Below the pieces are notes generated by a model, which worked only from the letters and a program-made list of their open reading frames with translations, was not told the DNA's origin and did no database searches. From Peptoniphilaceae bacterium (GTDB taxonomy: Bacteria; Bacillota; Clostridia; Tissierellales; Peptoniphilaceae): a stretch of 64,000 nucleotides of DNA. The DNA is taken from assembly GCA_028723425.1 (NCBI GenBank), contig JAQYEZ010000038.1, positions 1 through 64,000 of the forward strand, in the 5' to 3' direction. Positions 28,172 to 37,213 of this stretch are shown in pieces. The position numbers were made by a program, and so were the translations under genes. Each line of letters opens with the position of its first letter. Position 1 is the first letter of the stretch.

Positions 28172-29468
28172 AATTTTAAAAAACTTTATAGCCGGCATCC
28201 TTGCCTGCATACTTATTTTTTCTATCTTGGTATCATTTTTACTGGGAAGAATTTCAAGAAATTATATAGAACAAACCCAATATATAAAACCTGACAAAGT
28301 AAAAAATGAATTCCAATATATAATGGCAAAAAATAATACCCATCTTTTAAGTGAAAGACTTTTGGAATATTCAAAAAGAGAAGATGTAAATATAGAAGTA
28401 CTTGATTCAGACAAAACCTCTATTCTTAGGGTTGATGGCCTTAAGAATATTCCCAAATCACTTCTTGAAACAAAAAAGTATTCCTTAGTTTCTCCAGAAG
28501 ATAAGGAGTATATTGGTGAACTTCAAATTACATATGAAAAGCAAAGTGATGCAGTAGAAGAATTAAGAAAAAATTTTACTGCATCTGTTCTTATTGCTAT
28601 AACTTTTTCTATATCAATTGGAGGAATCATAGCCCTTATTTTATCTTATAACATTACAAAACCAATAATCTCTATTTCTGATGCTACTTTAAAGATTAGA
28701 GATGGTGACTATGATATTAAACTTGATGAGTCTGTTATAGAGGAACTTGAAAACTTAAAGGAGAATATTACCTATCTTTCTATTAACCTTAAAAACCAAG
28801 AAAATATTAGAAAACAATATGCTCAAGATATATCTCATGAATTAAGAACGCCTCTAACCAACCTTCAACTTTATATAGAAGCTCTAAAAGATGGACTTGT
28901 AGATTTAAATGATGAAACCTTGGATATGATCTTAAATGAAGTATTAAGATTAAACACCTTAGTAACTAATCTAAATAAAACTTTCCAAGATAATATAGAA
29001 TATATGAAAGTAAATAAAGAATCCTTTAACCTTTCCAAGCACTTAGACCTTATTGTAAAAAACTTTATGCCTAGGTCCAAGGCAAATAATATAAATTTTG
29101 CTACAAAAATCCAAGAAAATGTAATAATATATTCTGATAAGGAAAAAATTACCCAAATTGTCCAAAACTTGATATCAAACGCCTTTAAAGCTATTGGTGA
29201 AGATGGAAATATAACTATAAAACTTACAGAAAATAAAGAAAAGATTATTATTGATGTTGAAGATGACGGTGTTGGTATAAGTAAAGAAAGACTACCTATG
29301 ATTTTTGGTAGATTTTATAGGATTGACGATGCAAGAAATACCAAAGAAAATGGACTCGGTCTGGGTCTTTCTATTACAAAAAACTTTGTCGAATCTTTGG
29401 GAGGAAGAATTAAAGTTTCATCCGAACTTGGCAAGGGTACAAAGTTTACCGTAAGTTTTTCCAAATAA
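28152..29468 (+). CDS. Two-component sensor histidine kinase
   Basis: Membrane helix 1 (about 12-32) and helix 2 (about 143-165) frame a ~110-residue outer sensor domain. HAMP (166-218) and HisKA follow with phospho-accepting His229 in DISHELRTPL. The ATPase domain has N-box QNLISNAFKA, G1 DDGVGIS and G2 NGLGLGLS. The 438 residues form a classic architecture. There is no PAS domain, which argues against WalK. The ligand is unknown. It is read together with the upstream regulator and the downstream membrane protein. Confidence 0.95.
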   Translation: MTTLKNKILKNFIAGILACILIFSILVSFLLGRISRNYIEQTQYIKPDKVKNEFQYIMAKNNTHLLSERLLEYSKREDVNIEVLDSDKTSILRVDGLKNIPKSLLETKKYSLVSPEDKEYIGELQITYEKQSDAVEELRKNFTASVLIAITFSISIGGIIALILSYNITKPIISISDATLKIRDGDYDIKLDESVIEELENLKENITYLSINLKNQENIRKQYAQDISHELRTPLTNLQLYIEALKDGLVDLNDETLDMILNEVLRLNTLVTNLNKTFQDNIEYMKVNKESFNLSKHLDLIVKNFMPRSKANNINFATKIQENVIIYSDKEKITQIVQNLISNAFKAIGEDGNITIKLTENKEKIIIDVEDDGVGISKERLPMIFGRFYRIDDARNTKENGLGLGLSITKNFVESLGGRIKVSSELGKGTKFTVSFSK

Positions 29469-29487
29469 TTTATAAATAGGAAAATAT

Positions 29488-30858
29488 ATGAGAAAAAAAA
29501 GAAAAATAAGCCCTTCCAGGGATAAATATATTAAACAAAGAAAAAAAGATGTGACTATCAAACAAAAAAGTCCATCTTCTAGAAAAAGAGCCCAAAAAAG
29601 AAAAAAGCAAATGCAAAAAGTCTATAGAAGAAGAAGGATAATCCTAGCTTTTGCTTGTTTTCTTATAATTTTCGGTCTTGGTAATTTTGTTATTAACAAA
29701 ATAAACTCCTACGGCTCTTACTCCTATCCTAACTTTAGAGATCAAGTAAGAGAAGATATGGGCAAAGAGATTTTTATAGGGTCTACAGATGATAGATCCC
29801 TTACTACAGCAGAAAAACTTTCAGACCTTGAAACACTTTATGAGACTATTTCTAGAAACTATGCAGTAAGAGCATCAAACAGAGATGACTTTGTTAATTT
29901 TGTTAAAGCATATGAAATAACCAAAAAGAAGGTCCTACTAACCAAAACAGATCAAGAATATTTTGATCTTTTGATAAAATACACAGATCTTTTGGCCAAT
30001 AGCAGAAGTAAAATATTGGATAAAAAATCATACGATGACTTACTAGACTACTACAAAAACAACAACAAAACTTACAAGTCTAAAGTAATCCAAAATCCAC
30101 AGGCTGTAAATAGATACAAGAGAATGATTAGTGAAAAATATCCAGAAAAACAATCAATTTTTACTTTAAGATCTCATGTCTTAATTCTTTCAATGAATGA
30201 CTTTAAGCCAGGAAATATAAATAAGGATATCAAAGAATTTACAAAAATAATAGAGCAAAACCAAGGCTTATCAAAAATATTGATAGACCTTACAGACAAT
30301 GATTCTCTGGATAATGTATATTGGCAAAAATTCTTGCCTTTACTAGCTCACAAAAACTATGAGGATACTTATATGGTATTTTATAGGGGTCAAATAATTA
30401 ATAAGTCTCTGGAAGATATGAAAAAAGAAAATAAGAATTTCCAAACAACTTTTGTTAAAAATCAAGCTTCCAAGTATAGAGAAAAACTTGATCAAATTGA
30501 TTTAAATGACTATATGTATTATGATGAAGTTAAACTAAATTTAGAAAATGACAATAAGATTAAAAAAATGGGAATTTATGTAATTTTAAATGATAAATCT
30601 TCAAATGAAGCTATAAACTTTGCCAAATCCCTAAAAGAATCATCTGATGCTATGCTAATTAAAAATTCTAGCAAGACTGATCCTTCGCAAAATGATTTGA
30701 TAAATAACTATCCTGTTGACTTCTTTGTCCTTGAACATTCTGGGCTTTTGGTTTCTATAGACAATTCATTTTCAACAAAAAAAGATCAATCATATCTATC
30801 TTATGATCAATTCATAAATACGGATAACCCTCTTGAGGCTATCTTATCAACACTATAA
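29488..30858 (+). CDS. Membrane-anchored S41-peptidase-like protein
   Basis: A very basic N-terminus (1-50, mostly Lys/Arg) precedes one membrane helix (51-69), then a ~385-residue outer part. From about residue 225 the pattern follows S41 (C-terminal processing-like) peptidases: HVLILSMNDF, ILIDLTDNDSL where the family has the IDxRxNxGG turn, then YVILNDKSSNEAINFA matching the nucleophile segment. Ser371 is at the catalytic position and Lys396 lies 25 residues on, the Ser-Lys spacing of CtpB-type enzymes. No PDZ domain is evident and the GG turn is lost, so activity is uncertain. It starts 19 bases after the kinase, ending the operon. Family placement is inference. Confidence 0.5.
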   Translation: MRKKRKISPSRDKYIKQRKKDVTIKQKSPSSRKRAQKRKKQMQKVYRRRRIILAFACFLIIFGLGNFVINKINSYGSYSYPNFRDQVREDMGKEIFIGSTDDRSLTTAEKLSDLETLYETISRNYAVRASNRDDFVNFVKAYEITKKKVLLTKTDQEYFDLLIKYTDLLANSRSKILDKKSYDDLLDYYKNNNKTYKSKVIQNPQAVNRYKRMISEKYPEKQSIFTLRSHVLILSMNDFKPGNINKDIKEFTKIIEQNQGLSKILIDLTDNDSLDNVYWQKFLPLLAHKNYEDTYMVFYRGQIINKSLEDMKKENKNFQTTFVKNQASKYREKLDQIDLNDYMYYDEVKLNLENDNKIKKMGIYVILNDKSSNEAINFAKSLKESSDAMLIKNSSKTDPSQNDLINNYPVDFFVLEHSGLLVSIDNSFSTKKDQSYLSYDQFINTDNPLEAILSTL

Positions 30859-30863
30859 AAGCA

Positions 30864-30904
30864 GAGAGCTATTACTTATTTTTTATTTTGTAATAGCTCT
30901 TTTA
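30864..30904. terminator. Bidirectional terminator after the two-component operon
   Basis: AGAGCTATTAC and GTAATAGCTCT form an 11-bp stem followed by TTTT. It lies between convergent genes. Confidence 0.8.
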
Positions 30905-30907
30905 ATC

Positions 30908-31894
30908 TTATATATTATCTGATGGGTAAATAATTCCAGCTCCAAGTCTTGCTTCTTCTACTAAGTTTAATACCTTTATTGAATGTTGAAGTTTTTCTTT
31001 CATCTTCTTATAATCTTTTTCTCTTATTATTCTTTCAAATTCCACAAACTCATAATATAGCCTGTGCTCATCATTTTGAACATTTATTCTTTTAGAATCT
31101 TTATTATTTAAATTCAAGTCAAAATATCTAACTTCATTTGGCACTTCAAAAACTATGGAGCCCTCATCGCCTTGTATTGTAGAATTTAATGGAGCGGTAG
31201 AATCTTTTGCTCCTATTGCTATAGCCTTAAAATCTCCATAATCTAAGCATAGGATACCTGATGTATCAATTCCTTTATTTACATTAGCAAGATAGGTTGA
31301 TTTTTGAGGTTGTCCAAATAGGTCAACCATAAGATGAATATTGTAGATATTTAAATCAACCAAGGCTCCCCCATCTTTGTTCACATCAAATACAGGTGCA
31401 ATTTTTCCTACTTTAAAGGCATCATATCTAGATGAATATTGAGAATAGTTAAAGCTTACTATTCTTACATTTCCTATTTCTTTAAGAGAATCTTTTATCT
31501 TTGCTACATTTGGCAAATAAATATTAGAAATTGCCTCTAGTAAAATAAGATTTTTATTTCTTGCAAGATCAATTAATTCATTTAATTGTCTGCTATTAGA
31601 AGTAAATGGTTTTTCACAAATTACATGCTTATTTGCCTTTAAAGCTTTTTTTGCCATATCATAATGCAAAAAATTTGGAACTGCTATATAAGTAACCTCT
31701 ACATCAGGATCATTTAGCAAATCTTCTCCCGTTTTATATGCTTTTTTTATCCCATATTCTTCTTTTAATTGTTGACATTTTTCATAAGATCTTTCTGTAG
31801 AGCCAATAGCTTCAAGTTCTATATCCTCAATTTTTCCAATAAAACTTAGGACATCTTTTACTATTTTGCCACTACCTATTATCCCTAATTTCAT
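30908..31894 (-). CDS. Gfo/Idh/MocA family oxidoreductase
   Basis: NAD(P)-dependent sugar or inositol-type dehydrogenase family. The N-terminal Rossmann fold starts GIIGSGKIVKDVL (residues 4-16). The VICEKPFT motif is present with the family's Glu-Lys-Pro, and a C-terminal alpha/beta substrate domain contains VDLNIYNIHLMVDLFG, with the catalytic-type His region. The 328 residues are usual. The substrate cannot be deduced. It follows the HEPN/Mrr gene with a 10-base gap, so the two may be cotranscribed, but I see no functional link. Confidence 0.92.
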   Translation of the reverse strand: MKLGIIGSGKIVKDVLSFIGKIEDIELEAIGSTERSYEKCQQLKEEYGIKKAYKTGEDLLNDPDVEVTYIAVPNFLHYDMAKKALKANKHVICEKPFTSNSRQLNELIDLARNKNLILLEAISNIYLPNVAKIKDSLKEIGNVRIVSFNYSQYSSRYDAFKVGKIAPVFDVNKDGGALVDLNIYNIHLMVDLFGQPQKSTYLANVNKGIDTSGILCLDYGDFKAIAIGAKDSTAPLNSTIQGDEGSIVFEVPNEVRYFDLNLNNKDSKRINVQNDEHRLYYEFVEFERIIREKDYKKMKEKLQHSIKVLNLVEEARLGAGIIYPSDNI

Positions 31895-31904
31895 ATAACC
31901 TCCA

Positions 31905-32816
31905 TTAATATTTATTATGAGCTATCTCTATCTCCTCTATCATATCTCTACCGTCTAGCATTTTCTTTATATTTTTTACATCAAGTATAATAATCTCATG
32001 CTTATTTAAAGTTGCTTTTGATTTTTCTGTCAAAAATGAAGTATTTATAACCAAAAGTGGTTTTATCTTGCCAAGTATGCCTTCCAAATTATCGATCATA
32101 TCTAAAACAAAATTATGGTCAATTTCATCCTTACTATCATAATTCTTAACCTTTATAGCATATCTCATATCACCCTTTTTTGCATAAAGGTCAAACTTGG
32201 TTGATACTTGGTATTCTTCTTGGTAGTCTTCAACCCCATAGCCGCACTTTTCAAGAGCTATTGTAACCAATCTCCTTGAAGTTAAATCTTCATTAATCTT
32301 TCTAAGAGCATGGAGTAGATTTTTCGGTACTATCTTAAAAATACCCGTAACAGCCTCACTATATTTATCAACTGACTTAGTATCAAAACCAATAATCAAG
32401 TCATCTACAATGTTAAAAGATCCATGAGCTATAGCATTTCTTATATGTCTTAACATTGACTCTGCCTTAGTTTCATTGTCCGATTTTGTAAAAATCAATT
32501 TTTGAGAATTGGTACAAATTCCTTTCTTGTAAAAATTCACTATATCAGGATCAATCTTGTCTGTAAATAATACATCCTCATCTCTAAGTTTCATATAGGA
32601 CATTATCTCCAAAAAAGTGTAATTATCATATAGAATATTAGAAATTAACTCGTTAGATTTTGATTGAACTGAGGATATATCTGGCACATACCATAAAAGA
32701 TAAGATATTGCCTCCCACAAATCCTTTGTCATTGGCAAGGGTATCACTTTATGTATCAAAGAATATTTTTTTATATCTTTGCACGAATCTATCTCAAATT
32801 TGTCTGTAAGCTTCAT
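31905..32816 (-). CDS. HEPN-like plus Mrr-type PD-(D/E)xK-like fusion protein
   Basis: Residues 1-175 are alpha-helical with RHIRNAIAHGSF, which contains the R-x4-H motif (Arg126-His131) of HEPN RNase domains. Residues 180-290 follow the Mrr/restriction-endonuclease-like pattern: helix RRLVTIALEKCGYGVE, FDLYAKKGDMRYAIKVKNY with Asp209 and Lys224, and PLLVINTSFLTEKSKA...IIILDVKNIKKML. The residue before the catalytic Lys, usually Glu or Gln, is Lys222, so metal-dependent cleavage may be weakened. Both domain types occur in restriction, toxin and abortive-infection proteins. This gene stands alone without a partner methylase or antitoxin. I do not recognise the protein by name; a defence role is inference. 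Confidence 0.55.
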   Translation of the reverse strand: MKLTDKFEIDSCKDIKKYSLIHKVIPLPMTKDLWEAISYLLWYVPDISSVQSKSNELISNILYDNYTFLEIMSYMKLRDEDVLFTDKIDPDIVNFYKKGICTNSQKLIFTKSDNETKAESMLRHIRNAIAHGSFNIVDDLIIGFDTKSVDKYSEAVTGIFKIVPKNLLHALRKINEDLTSRRLVTIALEKCGYGVEDYQEEYQVSTKFDLYAKKGDMRYAIKVKNYDSKDEIDHNFVLDMIDNLEGILGKIKPLLVINTSFLTEKSKATLNKHEIIILDVKNIKKMLDGRDMIEEIEIAHNKY

Positions 32817-32924
32817 ATAATCACCTTCTCCATATATTTACCCCTATTAGTAAAAATTAATAAAACAATTTGCCTACACTTTATTAAAAATAACTGTATA
32901 ATATTGTCTAGAAAAGGAGGACTT

Positions 32925-33803
32925 ATGCATTATACAGGTCAAGTTTATAGACCACCCCTAGAAGCCTACACACCATTATTGGAGGTAACTATTGGGTGCT
33001 CACATAATAAATGTGCTTTTTGCACTATGTACAAACAAACACCTTTTAGCCTTGCGCCAAAAGAAAATATAGAAGCAGATTTAAAGGAACTTTCAAATTA
33101 TGATTCTTTTATAGATAGGATTTATCTATTAAACGGTGATCCCTTTGTTCTTTCTACAGATAAACTTGTAGATATAGCAAATATGATTCATTCAAATCTT
33201 TCTAATGTAAAGACCATAACTTGTTATGCTTCTTTTTATAATTTAAAAAACAAATCAGTTGACGAGCTTAAAAAGCTAAAAAGTTTGGGATATAATGAAC
33301 TTTATATAGGCGTAGAAAGTGGCTATGATAAAGTTTTATCCTACCTTAACAAAGGAGCAAATCTTGATGAATATAAGGAGGGCTTGGAAAAATTAAAAGA
33401 AGCCTCTATAGAATATCATGCTATTATTATGCTAGGAATTGCAGGAAGAGGAAATTCTAAAATAAATGCTCAAAAAACAGCAGAATTTTTAAATCTTTAC
33501 CCTCCAAGATCTGTTTTTCCTATGACTACTGATGTACAAAAAGGATCCATGCTTTATGAAATGAGAAAAAATGGTTTGTTTGAAGAAGCGACCATAAGAG
33601 AAATATTAGAAGAGCAAATCGAATTAGTAGAAAATCTACAACTTGATGATAATGCTCTTTACTCATCAGCTCATGCAGTTAATATGTTGTCTATAAGACA
33701 TAGATTTAAAAATAAGGATAAGATACTTGAAAAGCTACATTATGCTTTAAATCATGCACCTGATGAAATACTAAACTCTACCAACCAAAGAGTTGCTAGA
33801 TAA
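32925..33803 (+). CDS. Radical SAM protein with Cx4Cx2C cluster motif
   Basis: The 292-residue protein begins MHYTGQVYRPP. The iron-sulfur motif is TIGCSHNKCAFCTMYK, with four rather than three residues between the first two Cys, followed by an Elp3/coproporphyrinogen-like TIM-barrel pattern (GDPFVLSTDKL, YIGVESGYDKVL, IMLGIAGRG). The sequence after the barrel includes SSAHAVNMLSIRHRF. Many Firmicutes have this family, generally without known substrate. The ORF track start at 32751 is rejected: the ATG at 32925 has AAGGAGG 5 bases upstream. It is divergent from the HEPN/Mrr gene. Confidence 0.88.
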   Translation: MHYTGQVYRPPLEAYTPLLEVTIGCSHNKCAFCTMYKQTPFSLAPKENIEADLKELSNYDSFIDRIYLLNGDPFVLSTDKLVDIANMIHSNLSNVKTITCYASFYNLKNKSVDELKKLKSLGYNELYIGVESGYDKVLSYLNKGANLDEYKEGLEKLKEASIEYHAIIMLGIAGRGNSKINAQKTAEFLNLYPPRSVFPMTTDVQKGSMLYEMRKNGLFEEATIREILEEQIELVENLQLDDNALYSSAHAVNMLSIRHRFKNKDKILEKLHYALNHAPDEILNSTNQRVAR

Positions 33804-33807
33804 GATA

Positions 33808-33851
33808 AAAGGCTCTTAGAAAAGATAAAAATCATCTTTTATAAGAGCTTT
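33808..33851. terminator. Bidirectional terminator between radical SAM and MATE genes
   Basis: AAAGGCTCTTAGAAAAGAT and ATCTTTTATAAGAGCTTT pair over about 18 bases with one mismatch. They lie between convergent genes. Confidence 0.7.
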
Positions 33852-33876
33852 AATTCTTTTATTATAAAAACTATCT

Positions 33877-35319
33877 TTACTTGCTATAAATTTCTTTTGT
33901 AATATTTCTATCTTTATTTGACAAATTTTTAACCCATATTCTCTTTTTAACCAGACTAAGTCCTAAAATTACTTTATACAAATCTACTAAACATATTATC
34001 ATGTACATATTAACAATAGAAAGATTTGTATAGTGGGCAAGAAAGTAAGATACAGGAAATGATACAAAGATTGTTCCAACAGAGTCAAACAAAAGAGTAA
34101 TTATTGTCTTGCCACCAGACCTAAGAGTAAAGTAGGAAGCATTGTAAAGTGAGCCAATCCAAAGTAAACCTCCTCCTACTCTTAACATATTTGTTGCAGT
34201 TAGCTTTACATTTAGACTAGTGTTGTAAAAGTTTGGGAAAATTGGTGCTAGGCTAAACAAAATTAATCCTAAAACAAAAGCTACAATACAGTCAAAGACT
34301 ATAAGTTTTCTATCTGTATCCACAGCTTCTTCTATCTTATTTGCCCCTAAAAGTCTACCAACAACTATAGAAATACAATCTCCCATAGAAAGATGAAAGA
34401 CTACAAAAAGTCCAATTATAGTAGAAGAAATATTGTAACTTGCCAAGGCTTCTATACCTCTTATAGAATAGGATTGAGTTATAGCTGCATTTCCTACTGA
34501 ATATAAGATTTCATTTATAATAAGAGGAATGCCTCCCTTGGTAATATCTTTAAAAAGTTCTTTGTCTATATGGAAATCTTTGAAAAAATGCTCATAAAAT
34601 CTAAATCTATGCTTATTATTCTTTGCAAGATAAATAAAAAGACTTAGTTCCACAAATCTAGATATAATCGTTGCTATGGCTGCTCCTTTTGGACCTAAGG
34701 CTTTAAATCCAAATTTACCAAAGATAAGTATCCAGTTAAAGACAAAATTCACAAAAACTGTAACTATAGCAACAAACATTGGAAGTCTTGTTTCTCCATC
34801 TACTCTCATTGAAGAAGAAATAGCTTGAGAAAAGGCAAAGGGAATAAAACCTATAGTCATAATTTTTATATAAGATAAAGCATAGGCTGTTGTTTTAACA
34901 ATATTTTCTGTAGAATTTGCTTCTTTATTCATAAAAAGAGAAAGTAGATTATCTCCAAATTTAAAGAAAATAAAAATTGCCAATATAGAAACAAAACTTC
35001 CTGTAACAATATTATAATAAATACATGATCTAACCTTATTATAGTCTTCTTTTCCTGCAAATTGAGCAGCAAAAATCGATGCTGCCGAAATTAGCCCAAA
35101 AATAGCAAGATTAAAAATTGCTATTAGCTGATTGGCGACAGAAACACCAGACATGGCAAGAGTACCTGTTTGGCCAACCATAATATTATCCAACATATTC
35201 ACAAAGCCTGTAATAAGTTGTTGAATAATTATCGGTATGGCAAGGATTAGTATATTCTTATAAAATTTTTTGTCTCCGAAATATTTATCAAAATTTATAT
35301 ATTTTGATATCTGCATCAT
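33877..35319 (-). CDS. MATE family efflux transporter
   Basis: The 480-residue polytopic protein has twelve hydrophobic segments in two related halves. The MATE hallmark is visible in ILAIPIIIQQLITGFVNMLDNIMVGQTGTLAMSGVSVANQL near the N-terminus and a second-half counterpart (GGIPLIINEILYSVGNAAITQSYSIRG). Such transporters use sodium or proton gradients to export cationic compounds; the substrate is unknown. Two adjacent ATGs open the frame, with AAGGAGAA upstream. It starts 10 bases after the interrupted hydrolase gene, so they probably share a transcript. Confidence 0.95.
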   Translation of the reverse strand: MMQISKYINFDKYFGDKKFYKNILILAIPIIIQQLITGFVNMLDNIMVGQTGTLAMSGVSVANQLIAIFNLAIFGLISAASIFAAQFAGKEDYNKVRSCIYYNIVTGSFVSILAIFIFFKFGDNLLSLFMNKEANSTENIVKTTAYALSYIKIMTIGFIPFAFSQAISSSMRVDGETRLPMFVAIVTVFVNFVFNWILIFGKFGFKALGPKGAAIATIISRFVELSLFIYLAKNNKHRFRFYEHFFKDFHIDKELFKDITKGGIPLIINEILYSVGNAAITQSYSIRGIEALASYNISSTIIGLFVVFHLSMGDCISIVVGRLLGANKIEEAVDTDRKLIVFDCIVAFVLGLILFSLAPIFPNFYNTSLNVKLTATNMLRVGGGLLWIGSLYNASYFTLRSGGKTIITLLFDSVGTIFVSFPVSYFLAHYTNLSIVNMYMIICLVDLYKVILGLSLVKKRIWVKNLSNKDRNITKEIYSK

Positions 35320-35328
35320 TTTCTCCTT

Positions 35329-36075
35329 TTACAAATAAGATTTTAAAATTTCAGCATAAGATCTAGGTTCCTTGTATATTTTTTCGCAATGCTTAAAATA
35401 AGGCCACTCAAAAAAATTAGCCTTGGGATAAATTTTGTTTAATCTTTTTTTCGCCTGTTTTATATTAAAATCTTTTGTTCCATAATAAAAATTAAGATTT
35501 GCTTGTATCTTTCATCTTAAATAAGGTAAATCTACTCTACTATAGTCTTTTATCATATTATCTATGGATTCTTTGGACATATTAACAAGTTCATTTACCA
35601 TGACTGTAGAGATTTTCTTCTCAATTAAAATTGATAAAACTTTACTTGCAAAATTTTCAGATAAGCTTACAAGACTTTTTAGTCCATTCAAATATTTTGA
35701 AAATACAAATTGTTTAAAAAATGAACTTTTTCTAACACTAGCACCTTCCATGATTACTGAATCAATCTTAATATCTTGATATTTTAAAAGCTCAAAGATA
35801 ACATTTGACCCAAGAGAAACTCCAAAAGCAAACTTTATTTCTGATATTCCCTTGGCTAGAAAATACTTGTGAAGTATAAAAGCTTCTCTACTAGAAGAAA
35901 TATAGGTTTCTCCCTTTGCCTTACCATGACCTGTCAAGTCTGGTATTATAACGCGAACATCACTAAGCTTCATTCTATCAACTAATATTCTTTTTAGCTC
36001 GTAAGCATTTGTTAACATAGAATGAATTAATAATATTGTCTTTTCACTATTACTATTTAAATCATGTATGTACAT
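35329..36075 (-). pseudogene. Alpha/beta hydrolase interrupted by an in-frame UGA
   Basis: Reading from ATG 36075 (AGAGG upstream), a serine hydrolase frame runs 187 codons to TGA at 35514-35512. The same frame then stays open for 60 more codons to TAA at 35329. The first part has the oxyanion region LLIHSM and the nucleophile elbow GVSLG (Ser87). The part after the UGA carries FYYGTKD (Asp202) and FKHCEKIYKEP (His229), the remaining triad residues at normal family positions. So the UGA removes two of three catalytic residues, and the intact length (~248) matches small hydrolases. Nonsense mutation is likeliest; readthrough or sequencing error are alternatives. The ORF track shows only 35512-36177. 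Confidence 0.8.
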
Positions 36076-36269
36076 CTCTACCTCTAAATCTATTTTTGTG
36101 TATACAATATTATTTAAGCATAGAAATATGTGTATTTTATCAATATTTATTGTTTTACAAAAAATTCCCTTGGTCACAAAAGAGTCACCACAACCGATGA
36201 CTCCTTATACTTATATTAAAATTTCTATACTTCTTTTCTATCAGCTAGTGATAATTATAAATTTACAAA

Positions 36270-36476
36270 TTAATCCTCTATTTTTAACACATTAAAGGCA
36301 GTAGGTCCTCTACCTAAATCAACTCTTTCAAATTCCACAGTTTGACCTTCCAAAAGCGTTTTTCTTTCTTCATCGGATCTTATTTCAGAATAATGCACAA
36401 AAGTATCTATCCCGTCTTCTGACTCAATAAAGCCAAAACCTTTTTTATTGTCAAAAAATTTAACTTTCCCTTGCAT
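36270..36476 (-). CDS. Cold-shock domain protein
   Basis: The 68-residue single OB-fold protein binds single-stranded RNA or DNA. RNP1 KGFGFI is near residue 13 and RNP2 as DTFVHYS near residue 24. The rest, [24 protein letters not shown], is typical of CspA/CspB proteins. It lies 8 bases after the methyltransferase stop and may be included in the T-box-controlled valS transcript. Confidence 0.96.
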   Translation of the reverse strand: MQGKVKFFDNKKGFGFIESEDGIDTFVHYSEIRSDEERKTLLEGQTVEFERVDLGRGPTAFNVLKIED

Positions 36477-36484
36477 CTTATCTC

Positions 36485-37213
36485 CTATTTTTTTCTAGCT
36501 TTAAAGAGAATTCTTAAAGTATCTTCTTTGACAAAAGAAAAATCATCTTCATCAAATGTTTCTATGTCTGCAAATCCTGCCTTTTGTAATTCTTTTTTTA
36601 TAAATGTTGGACTATAAATCCTTTGAACTTGATTTTCTTTTATCCTTCTATAACTTCCATCTTCATCTTCTAAAAAGAAATTTAGGTACATATAAATCAA
36701 ATCATCTTCCTTGTAATTCTCCCATGTATAAAAAACATCTTCGTATTCATAAACATAAGATTCATTGCCAAAAATATTTTCCATCTTATATAGCGAATTA
36801 ATATCAAAAACCAAAAGTCCACCTTTTTTTAAGTTTTTATATGAATTTTCAAAAAGCTTACCTATATCGCTTTTGTTAAGAAGATAATTAACAGAATCAA
36901 GAAGAACTACTATTAAATCATAGCTGTCTTCTTTTATATATTCTGTCATATTTGCCTGATAAAGGTTAAGATTTTCTCTTATAAATTTTTTCTTAAAAAC
37001 ATCCAGCATATCTCTTGATAGATCCAAGGCATCTATATATTTGAAATCATCAAAAAAATATGATGTTAACTTACCAGATCCGCAGGCAAGCTCTAGCATT
37101 CTGTCATTGTCTATAGCGTCTTTTTTTACTAGTTTTTTTATATTGTCTGCATAAAAGTCATAAGGGATATCAAAAGAAAGTTTATCATATATATAAGCAA
37201 AATCTTTATACAT
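36485..37213 (-). CDS. Class I SAM-dependent methyltransferase
   Basis: The 242-residue Rossmann-type methyltransferase has SAM-binding motif [15 protein letters not shown] (about 42-55), the acidic end of strand 2 in ALDLSRDML, and motif IV-like [15 protein letters not shown]. The C-terminal part resembles small-molecule or tRNA-type methyltransferases often annotated only generically. The substrate is unknown. Its start overlaps the valS stop (TAATG), so it is translationally coupled to valS and presumably under the same T-box. Confidence 0.9.
   Translation of the reverse strand: MYKDFAYIYDKLSFDIPYDFYADNIKKLVKKDAIDNDRMLELACGSGKLTSYFFDDFKYIDALDLSRDMLDVFKKKFIRENLNLYQANMTEYIKEDSYDLIVVLLDSVNYLLNKSDIGKLFENSYKNLKKGGLLVFDINSLYKMENIFGNESYVYEYEDVFYTWENYKEDDLIYMYLNFFLEDEDGSYRRIKENQVQRIYSPTFIKKELQKAGFADIETFDEDDFSFVKEDTLRILFKARKK

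Noticed and set aside
27458-29468. Assigning the two-component system as WalRK
   Set aside because: The kinase has no PAS domain and the operon lacks the YycH/YycI/YycJ genes; only the generic OmpR/HAMP architecture is supported.
35500-35530. Calling the hydrolase UGA a selenocysteine codon
   Set aside because: No clear SECIS-type hairpin is evident just after the UGA and the position is between triad residues, not at a redox motif; kept only as an alternative.
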